From contig JABYQU010000052.1 in NCBI GenBank assembly GCA_022264855.1, forward strand, positions 62,001 to 126,000: DNA of 64,000 nucleotides, read 5' to 3'. How positions within the stretch are numbered: the first letter of the stretch is position 1; the number at the start of each line of letters is the position of its first letter. Under the pieces are notes generated by a model that saw only the letters and a program-made list of their open reading frames with translations, made no database searches and had not been told where the DNA came from. The DNA comes from Lenzites betulinus. Its lineage: Eukaryota; Basidiomycota; Agaricomycetes; Polyporales; Polyporaceae. A program made the translations under genes and the position numbers. Shown piece after piece: positions 57,060 to 64,000 of this stretch.

Positions 57060-57890
57060 GCAGGAGGGTTCATGTACATCGGCGCGGTCGCGGTGTTGCC
57101 CACGTACGTCAGACCTACTATACCTCCAGATGACCCTGTTTGACGGCGGTGAGTGCAGCGAGGTACGTGAGTCCCTCCTCGTTGGCGTGTCGTCGTCCGC
57201 GTCCCTGCCACCCGTCTTGAAGCACACCACCTCGCCCGCCGCGTTCCCCATCCACACTGAGCCGTCCGTGTACATGCCCCCGTGCCGCCCGAGCACGCCT
57301 GAGCCCATTACCGTGCGTTTACTGACGGTTGTCTCCGGGAGGAGCATGACGCGGTCCGCGACCATCGCGCCGGCGCCCCGCACGATCCGCCCGCTGACCT
57401 CGCCGTCCGTCGTGAACAGCTCCAAGCGCGACCCGAACACGACGTTGCCGACCTCAAGTAGCTCCGGGTCCGGGCAGTGCATGCCCGAGCTGGGCCAGTA
57501 ACCGCGCTGGCCGACCTTTGCACCCATGCAGTGCCAGATGACGGAGGTCACCTCATAGTGTGAGCCGACGATACTGTACGCGCGCTTGAGCACGTCCTGG
57601 CTGATGGGACTCCTGTGTATCACCGGAGGAGCGCGAGCTGCGACGCGCCCGCGCGGTGGAGTGCGATGCCGAGGATCACCTGGAGCAGCGGCGGGAATAC
57701 AATGAACACGATGCGAATGAGTGCGTGCCACGCGACGCGGCTCGGCGACACAAACCACACGATCACGCACTCGACCTCAACGCCGAGGTTCACGGTGCTC
57801 TTCTCCAGCATCGCGGGCAACCAGGGTGAGTTCCAGTCTCCCCTGCCCGGTGAGATCTGTCTCCAGTCCGACTTCAACCTTGCCTGCAAC
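57060..57890 (-). pseudogene. C-terminal fragment of an NRPS-like/hexapeptide-repeat protein
   Basis: The minus frame around 57650-57150 reads DVLKRAYSIVGSHYEVTSVI, GAKVGQRGYWPSSG, NVVFGSRLELFTTDGEVSGR, RGAGAMVADRVMLLPETTVS and MYTDGSVWMGN. This matches my memory of the left-handed beta-helix (hexapeptide transferase-like) C-terminus of large basidiomycete AMP-binding synthetase-like proteins. Upstream, in another frame (57889-57620), is a hydrophobic stretch (VECVIVWFVSPSRVAWHALI, RIVFIVFPPLLQVILGIAL), the membrane part that precedes this domain in the family. The shift between these frames, and the absence of the adenylation domain, show a truncated pseudogene. Confidence 0.65.
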
Positions 57891-58245
57891 CAGTATCGAT
57901 GGCAGACGGGCAGGTGGGTGATTGGGATTGTTGCCTCCGCTGGTGTCTCACTAGTATTGTCCTATCTCCGAGTCTAACTCTACTACTGTTTGTAATATTT
58001 ACTTGCATGTGTGAGTCTACTATATAATAATACCTATGTTTTGGGATATGAATTCCACTGGTGTGCGCATATAAAGCAAATTGTGACAGCAGAAGGTCTG
58101 CCTATGGGCATTTATGTAGTACTATAGGGTGCTACAGATCTGCCACCAGAACTCTGTGGAGGGGGGGGTGGCAATGGGGCTATAAGCGGTATATAGCGGC
58201 TGTAGCACAATATTGCAACTACAGGTTTTCCTGATGTGAGGTCAC

Positions 58246-58629
58246 GTTCTGGGATGAAATTGACAAGCGTCTCAGTACGGTGCGCAGGAAAGCGAACACT
58301 GCTGAGAAAGTTACACGGTAAGTCCCTATCACTGTTCTGTATGCCTATCTGTCGTATCCCTCTCCTTACACATCCTGCATAGCGCATTCAAACTGATCCT
58401 CGACAATGATCGGAGGGATCATGGCGACGATGCTGACCAGCCGGACGTTGATGAATTCCTCGCTGATGATATCCAGCAGGGTGTTGACGAAGGTATCGAG
58501 CAAACCACACGCCGCACTGTGACAGAGAAGCACGCAGACGGGCTCGAGAAGGAGAACACTCCCCCTCTGGCGGGATCTTCCGCACAATCACAGCGTGCAT
58601 CCCCCACTGGCATCGCTGATGCTTCCTGA
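58246..58629 (+). pseudogene. Orphan 3' exons of an unrecognised, probably transposon-type gene
   Basis: An exon ending VTFWDEIDKRLSTVRRKANT then AEKVTR is followed by GTAAGT at 58319 and a 59-bp intron ending CTGCATAG, and a second exon (58379-58629) begins AFKLILDNDRRDHGDDADQ, is acidic and Ser/Thr-rich, and ends at TGA 58627-58629. The junction is in phase. The motif FWxExDxRLxxxRxKA followed by AFxxxLDND is one I remember at the C-terminus of repetitive basidiomycete proteins, with no assigned function. I could not find the 5' part, so it is a fragment. The next 400 bp (58630-59039) hold no gene that I can see. Confidence 0.55.
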
Positions 58630-59039
58630 GCAGCCACTGTCGCCACCATGTTGAGACCATAGTGATATACCTTCTATAGTGTATATGAACGTTAGCAGCT
58701 GGCATATATGTAACACGGAATCGAATGTAGCGAAGAATTCACTGTCTGTCACCAGAACGCCATTGGGGCAAGTCCCCGAGTGTGAGCTTCGGATTTGCCT
58801 AGCGTTTCGCGGCCTGAACAGCGCTGCAGATGCCGCAGAACCAGGATCTGACTGTCCAATCATCAGGACCTCCAGCACATATATAGTCAGCTGCGGGCCA
58901 ACGGTGCACCCAGCCAAACGACATGACCGGCGCCATGACACACACTGGTGGAACTTCAGCCCGCCCGCATCCGAAGCATGGTCTGTTCTCCACACACTTG
59001 GGCTCCGGGGCGTTGTCAATCACAATATGAAGTCTACAT

Positions 59040-59270
59040 GCTACATCCCAGCTGGTAGCTATACGGAGAGGACAGCTGGTAGCCGGCCGAAGCTGGTACC
59101 ACGCTGGTACCATTCCAGATGTCAGCCTTCTACCACGCGAGCGGCAGCTTGCCACCAGCTGCACGTGCCATCTCGGACGCAGCTCTGTTCCAGCCGTGGA
59201 CCAGCTGGCCCAGAGTTGGTGGTGTATTCGGGCGAATATACACGGCCAAGCTGGATGGCCGGCTATCTAA
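59040..59270. repeat. CAGCTGG-rich short-repeat cluster
   Basis: Motifs CAGCTGGTAG, AAGCTGGTACC, ACGCTGGTACC and their inverses recur at irregular spacing, and AGCCGGCC occurs near both ends. It resembles the composition of 40100-40240. It is possibly a decayed fold-back element, weakly supported. Confidence 0.4.
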
Positions 59271-59532
59271 AGAATATATAGATCCCCGCGTGCGCGTTTT
59301 CATTGTTACACGCGCCCATCCTAGCATAGAGCAGGAGAGAAAAAAGTGAGATCAGGATTCGGACTCTTCAATTGCGGCTTGAAAGCTTCAAGACGAGCAA
59401 GGAAGCGGACCACCGCAGGCGCCGTTCAAGTTTGAATGTGATATACCATCCACAGTACTTGGTAGTAGGCTCCATACATACATTGGTACCGGCCCTGTCT
59501 GGTGCTCTCCGCCACTACCTCGGGTACAAATC

Positions 59533-60034
59533 CTAAAGCTTGGATGGTGCGGGGAGCAGAGCCTGGAGGGCCGTTCGAGCATCCGGGCCGATCGGAGTGC
59601 TCTTTCTTGTGTGTCGGTCGACGAAAACGTGGGTGTAGCCGCCAACGGCGCTGGGGGTGTGGACATGCTCCTCGAAAACGGCGATCTCGTACGTGACGGA
59701 GCTGGAGCCGAGCTTGGTGACGCGGAGGCCGAGGTTGAGGACGGCGGGGAAGGAGAGCGGGGAGAAGAAGTGGGAGAAGGAGGAGACGACGAGGGCGATG
59801 GAGGGCGAGCTGGACGGGTCGAGGCCGGCGCGTTCGATGAGAAAGGCGTTTGTGACGGAGTCGTAGAGGTGGTAGTAGACGGCGTTGTTCAGGTGGCCGT
59901 ACTGGTCGTTGTCGATCCTGGCCAAGAGTGAGTGCAACAGCGAGGAAGAGAAGGAGCGGGACGGACCAGCGGGTGCGGTATGAGAGAAAGAATGGGTACG
60001 CTGCCCGCGCCCGCGTCCTCAGCTCCTCGCCCAT
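59533..60034 (-). CDS. Hotdog-fold (4HBT-type) acyl-CoA thioesterase, 150 residues
   Basis: Two exons, 60034-59967 and 59917-59533, join in phase to 150 residues, the usual size of single-domain 4HBT proteins. The start is MGEELRTRARAAYPFFLSYR. The catalytic-type motif DNDQYGHLNNAVYYHLYDS is split by the 49-bp intron just before it; in this superfamily the Asp of WxDxDxxGHxNN acts in hydrolysis of the thioester. FSPLSFPAVLNLGLRVTKLG and VFEEHVHTPSAVGGYTHVFV are the central strands of the fold. There is no targeting signal that I can see, so it is probably cytosolic or mitochondrial. Substrate cannot be inferred. It is divergent to the ECM11-like gene with about 205 bp between start codons. 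The short intron ends TTGGCCAG and the donor is GTCCGT, less standard than its neighbours. Confidence 0.85.
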
Positions 60035-60239
60035 CGTTCTGCGCGCGGTCGGGGTTCTGCACACAGCGCACTCGCCGTTGCGGTCGCCGTCGGGGTCGAC
60101 GTCGGGCGTGGGTCGAAGCGCGCGCGCGAGTGGGCACGTGATCGCATGCGGACGCGCGCCGGTCTCGCCTGCTTTCCCTTCCTCGACGACCACGACCGCC
60201 GCGACATCGACCACGACTGCGAAGACGACGGCAACGACG
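60035..60239. promoter_or_regulatory. Divergent promoter region, thioesterase and ECM11-like genes
   Basis: Only 205 bp separate the two start codons, so the genes probably share regulatory sequence. The interval is GC-rich with no obvious TATA box. It is inferred from arrangement. Confidence 0.5.
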
Positions 60240-61738
60240 ATGAGCGCAAGGACTCCGTTTGTGCCCCAACGTTCTGCATCCCGCGCCGCGAATCCCGACC
60301 CGCCCGACGAGTCTTTCCGCCCAAACGGCCTCCTCGATGCTCCCCCCGCCGACGAGCAGCACGCAGGGCCGCTGACCGACGCCGACGGCCCTGCGTCCGC
60401 TGCCCACAGCTTTGCCTCCAAGTTCAAGCCGCTCAACCTCGCCTCGTTCTCCAAGAAAAACCAACGGCGGCCGTCAGTCGACCGCACCGCGCCGACGGCC
60501 GCCCCCGCGCCGAAGCCCGCCCAGCTCGCTCGTCTTGGCTCGCAGCGCGCTCTGTCGCCGTTCTTCCACAGCTCTGGCGCGCCCTCTGCTCCTGCTGCAT
60601 TCAAGGCCCCTGCCGCCCCTGCGCAAACCTCTGGGCACCCCGACGATCTCAGCTCGAACCAGGCGCATACAGTCTCCTCTGCTCGCTCCTCTGTGTACGA
60701 ACCGCTCTCGGAAATCTCGCTCGCTCACGGCTCTGGCTCTGATCGCTTCTCGTCCGCTCTCGACGCCTCTTTCGCTAGTCACCGCTCTCGCACTGCCTCT
60801 CAGCCCTCTCTCGCCAGCATACACGAAGTCGCCGAGGAAGACGACGAAGGCAGCCCCCGCAAGCTCTCGCCCGCAAAGGCCTACAGCGACTATCCCCCGA
60901 GCGGCGCATACACCGAGGACTCCCCGCAGGAAGAGCCGCACGGACTCCGGAGGTCCGGCAAGCGGCCGGAGCGCGCTCCCGAAGACGACGATGAGTACGA
61001 ATACGGCACGGGCGCAAAGCGGTACAAGCCCGCGCCCCACCAGGTGCGTCCCCCTCTGACCGCTGCCCTCACCCGACTATATGCGCCCAGAACGAGCACC
61101 CGGGGATGTACAACGGGCGCAGTACGCCCGCGCACTATGGCGTCCCTGCGCAGTTTAGCCGTGCCCCCACTCCCGCGCACGGCGCGCCGCTCCTCGCTCC
61201 CCCCGCGCACTTCCTGCCGGAGCCGGTGAAGGTGGAGGCGTCCGAGGCGCGCCAGGCGCTGTACCGCCTCCTGGGCCAAGACCTCGACATCTTCGTCGAA
61301 GGGCATGCGGACGCGTACGAGCAGGCGCGGAAGAAGTGGGCAGAGTGCTCGGTCGAGGACTGGACGAGCGGCGCAGACGGTGCGTGTTCACGCGCGCTAT
61401 TGACGGGTGCGCACGCCCACGCCATTGTAGACCTCGCCGGCCGATTTGGCAAGATGCTCGATTTTGTGCGTCTCCCTCTCGTCTCGCGCGATCCACCGCT
61501 GACCACGCAGCAGGTCAAGGAACACATGACGTGAGTCTGGTTTTTGGTGGCGCGAGTCTGACGATAAGAGCGTGTGCGCAGGTCCAAGCTCGCGCTGTAC
61601 GCGGCTCTGCACAAGAACATTGCCGAGCACAAGAACGTACTCTCCGAGCGGGAGCAGGCGCTGAAGGAGGCGAGGGAAAGCCTGGTGCGCGAGGGCGGCG
61701 CGGTCGTGAGTGGACCGTCATTTGGCACGGACGCCTGA
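60240..61738 (+). CDS. ECM11-like protein, about 434 residues, five exons
   Basis: Exons 60240-61043, 61091-61379, 61431-61465, 61511-61530 (or 61514-61530) and 61582-61738 join in phase. The first 270 residues are disordered, Ser/Pro/Ala-rich, beginning MSARTPFVPQRSASRAANP, with acidic patches (EVAEEDDEGS, EDDDEYEYG). The C-terminal 150 residues are helical: ARQALYRLLGQDLDIFVEG, KKWAECSVEDWTSGADELAG, RFGKMLDFVKE, KLALYAALHKNIAEHKNVLS. That arrangement, a disordered N-terminus with a C-terminal helical W...F.K.LDFVKEH segment, fits the ECM11 family, whose yeast member is a meiotic synaptonemal-complex protein. The call rests on pattern only. It is convergent with the next gene (77 bp between stops). 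Confidence 0.55.
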
Positions 61739-61815
61739 GGGTGCGATTCCGTGTCCGTCATGTAGATTGTACAAACAGTTGGTATACAAACGTGTGTTCT
61801 ATGAAGTCCGTCCGT

Positions 61816-62311
61816 CTACGCGTCCTTTGCCTGCAGCTCCTGCACGATCTCGACCGCGCGCTTGAACTTTGTCTTATCGGCCTCGGACGGCTGGGTCTCG
61901 CTGACGCCCTGGCCGCAGCCCTGGGGGCCGCCGTTCTGCCAGACGAGGTCGTCGCTGCCAAAGGCGATGCTCGTGTCGAGGCCGTAGATGTCCTGGCTGC
62001 CGGGGGGCGACTCGGTGGGGATGGTGGCGAGGATGGACTTGAGCTCGGCGACGAGCTGGGCGGTGTGCGCGTCGGCGGCGGAGATGGACTTGGGCACGGC
62101 GTCCTGGAGGGAGGGTGTGCCCTTCGGGCGGACGGCGCTGGTGATGTTGAGGAGATTCTGGGTGGGGATGCCGGTGATGGTCACGATCTGGTTGGGCGTC
62201 GGGGGCGCAAAGCCGCCGATGATGCCTGTGCAGACGGGTGAGCTCGATGGCGGGCAGATGGGCGGGCGACATACCGTGCTGGAGGCGGAGGGAAAACTCG
62301 GGGATGGACAT
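61816..62311 (-). CDS. Conserved-looking small protein, 148 residues, function unknown
   Basis: Two exons, 62311-62275 and 62225-61816, join in phase (447 nt); the 49-bp intron has a GTATGT donor and ACAG acceptor. The protein starts MSIPEFSLRLQHGIIGGFAP and includes PTPNQIVTITGIPTQNLLNI, SISAADAHTAQLVAELKSIL, GSQDIYGLDTSIAFGSDDLV and a C-terminal helix with Lys (KTKFKRAVEIVQELQAK). There is no signal peptide or membrane segment. I do not recognise a family. Good codon regularity and clean splicing in a host-gene block support a real gene. Its start is 138 bp from the SEC10 stop on the same strand. Confidence 0.75.
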
Positions 62312-62449
62312 GGTGGCGAGGAGGAGGAGGCGAATGAGGAGCGCACAGTACTGGGCGCAGTTAAGAGGCACAGACGCCCGTGGGTGACGTCACGTGGGCG
62401 CCAGCCCGACGCTAACAAACGAGACTCCTCCTTGAACGACAACGCGATG

Positions 62450-64000
62450 CTAGCAGACGACACAGTCCTCCTTGAAGGACAGATTGTACATCGTCTTGTC
62501 CACCGTCTTCTCGATCTTCTTCCAGTCCGACCGCCGCTGGATGAACTCGTAGATGTCCTGCGCGCCGCGTCAGCCATCGCACTCGCACCCGCACCCGCCG
62601 CTGCGCACCTCTGGCCGGTACGCGCCCCCGTACCGCGTCACGTCCCGCACGATCTGCGCCAGGTCCTTCGCGTCCTCCACCACATAAACATGCCCCAGCA
62701 TCTTCAAGTACGCAAACTCAGACGTGATGCTCGCCACCCGCAGCGACGCGATGAACGTGTGGTACGCGTTCAGGTCCGCGATCACCTGGAACCCGCCGTT
62801 CAGCGAGATGATCTGCCGCTTCAGGTGCTTCTGCAGGATCCTGCCACCGCGCCCACAGTGTTTAGCCTCGCTCGCGCACGCAAGTGGCGCGGGTGCTTAC
62901 GCGATAAGCCGGATCCCCACCTCCTGGTAGAACACCTCCAGCACCTCCTTGCTCGTGCTCCCCTTCAGCAGCTGGCAGTGCATCTGCAGGCACTTGATTG
63001 CCTCCCGGCACCCCTCCGTCGGCCCGAGCTCCAGCGGGCTGTCCTCTGGCGGGTAGTACTCGCGTGGCTTCGTGAGCTTCAGAATGATGTGCTCAACCTG
63101 CGCGCGTTAGCCTACATGCATCCACCGTCCGAGCGAACGCACCTGGTTCATCAGCGCGTCCGTCGCAGCGTTCAGTCCGCCCGCGACGCAGTCATCCAGC
63201 ACATCCTCAAAGTGCTTCTTCTCCCGCACCACCGTGTTTAGAAAGTCGTGTCGATCGATATGCGGTGCCTGCCCACACCAGTCAGCCCGCGCAGACGATA
63301 CCGAGCACTAGCACGCACCAGCTCCTTGTCAAAGTACACCTGCATCATCGACTGCATCGTGTCCCCAATATGCACCAGCTCAAAGAACTGCAGCAGCGGC
63401 GCGACGCTCTTCGTCTCCTCGTGCTCCGCCGGCTGAAACGACCGCATCTGCTGAATGGCACTGCACAGACGTCAGCACACTGTATGTCCTAAATGCATGT
63501 ACGCACCCGTCGAAACCAGGCTTGATGTGCCGCTCGCCCAGCGCCTGCAGCAGCAGCACGAAGATCTCCTCGATCGTGTCCCGCACGCGATGTCCGTACT
63601 CGCCCGGGTACCCCGAGAACGTCTCTGCGCGCTTCATCGACTCGCGGTCAGCGTGGATCAGCTCCAGCGCCGTGTCGAGCGAGAGCAGCAGGTCCAGATT
63701 GTCGAGCGCAGGCGGCGCATGCGACGCGCTCTTCGTAGAGTCCGCCGAGACCGACGTCGCCGTGGTGCTCAGCGAGTCCGCCGTCGTCGACACGGTCATC
63801 GAAGCTACAGCCACCGTATCGTCAGCGCAGCCCACCGCACGCCCGCCACCCCACTCACATCTTGCCGTCGCCGTGCTCTCCCTCTTCTCATCCACCTTCT
63901 CCTTCTCCTCCACCTCCTCATCCTCCTCGTCTCCTCCAACATCAAACAGCGCCTCATCCCCGCCCTTCTCAAAATCCCGCACATACCCGTCCTTCGCGCC
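62450..64000 (-). CDS. Exocyst subunit Sec10, C-terminal part (runs off the right edge)
   Basis: The sequence is that of the C-terminal half of Sec10, a subunit of the exocyst complex that tethers secretory vesicles to the plasma membrane. Landmarks in order: an acidic insert (GGDEEDEEVEEKEKVDE), LDLLLSLDTALELIHADRES, GYPGEYGHRVRDTIEEIFVL, APLLQFFELVHIGDTMQSMM, NTVVREKKHFEDVLDDCVAG, YYPPEDSPLELGPTEGCREA, GSTSKEVLEVFYQEVGIRLI, RQIISLNGGFQVIADLNAYH, VYVVEDAKDLAQIVRDVTRY and the C-terminus DWKKIEKTVDKTMYNLSF, stop 62452-62450. It is interrupted by at least six short introns (near 63860-63804, 63507-63460, 63325-63260, 63145-63105, 62900-62840 and 62615-62557), all GT-AG. The 5' part lies beyond position 64000. 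No damage is seen. Confidence 0.93.

Noticed and set aside
40100..59270. Terminal inverted repeats for the two-gene element, using the CAGCTGG-rich blocks at about 40100-40240 and 59040-59270
   Set aside because: Both blocks share only short GCTGG/CCAGC motifs and not a colinear inverted alignment, so they cannot be called element ends.

Overview
The window looks like nuclear DNA of a basidiomycete fungus, most likely an Agaricomycete. Introns are about 45-70 bp with GT(A/G)NGT donors, CTAAC-type branch motifs and YAG acceptors. The transposons are of kinds common in mushroom genomes (Tnp2/CACTA, chromodomain Ty3/gypsy, Tc1-like), and the recognisable host genes (SEC10, a hotdog thioesterase, an ECM11-like gene, an ABCF remnant) are eukaryotic. 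Most of the window is repeat-rich; only the last 4.5 kb is a dense block of ordinary host genes. Everything here was read by eye, with no database search.

Layout. 1-969 is a huge hairpin (432-bp arms). 1954-2530 is a truncated ABCF ATPase pseudogene. 3478-3955 is a GC-rich minisatellite with palindromic cores. 4497-6684 holds two direct copies of a repeat flanking a five-exon gene for a small acidic protein; one copy carries an array of seven 30-bp palindromes at about 52-bp spacing. 9314-11142 is a tandem pair of a roughly 600-bp repeat. 11656-22242 is a 10.6-kb unit bounded by 620-bp, almost identical inverted repeats, containing several decaying intron-bearing reading frames and no transposase I recognise. 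A broken Tc1-like element abuts it (about 22257-23586).

26744-35146 is a complete-looking 8.4-kb CACTA/EnSpm-like element: 20-bp terminal repeats, a 7-bp target duplication and three intact spliced genes (Tnp2-type transposase, a coiled-coil protein and a proline-rich protein). 37255-37866 is a MITE-like element with 70-bp terminal repeats. 40695-56350 is a divergent gene pair: a 12-exon C2H2 zinc-finger protein of transposon type, with an open frame throughout, and a smaller partner. The partner's first exon is split by a young 9.76-kb Ty3/gypsy chromovirus (45614-55369). That retroelement is intact except for one CGA-to-TGA stop, and it carries an extra ORF after pol.

57060-58629 holds fragments: the C-terminus of an NRPS-like/hexapeptide-repeat protein and two 3' exons of another gene. 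59533-64000 is the host-gene block: thioesterase, ECM11-like, a conserved-looking 148-residue protein, and the 3' part of SEC10 running off the right edge.

The best candidates for something undescribed are the 10.6-kb long-inverted-repeat element, the CRISPR-shaped palindrome array, and the two-gene zinc-finger element.
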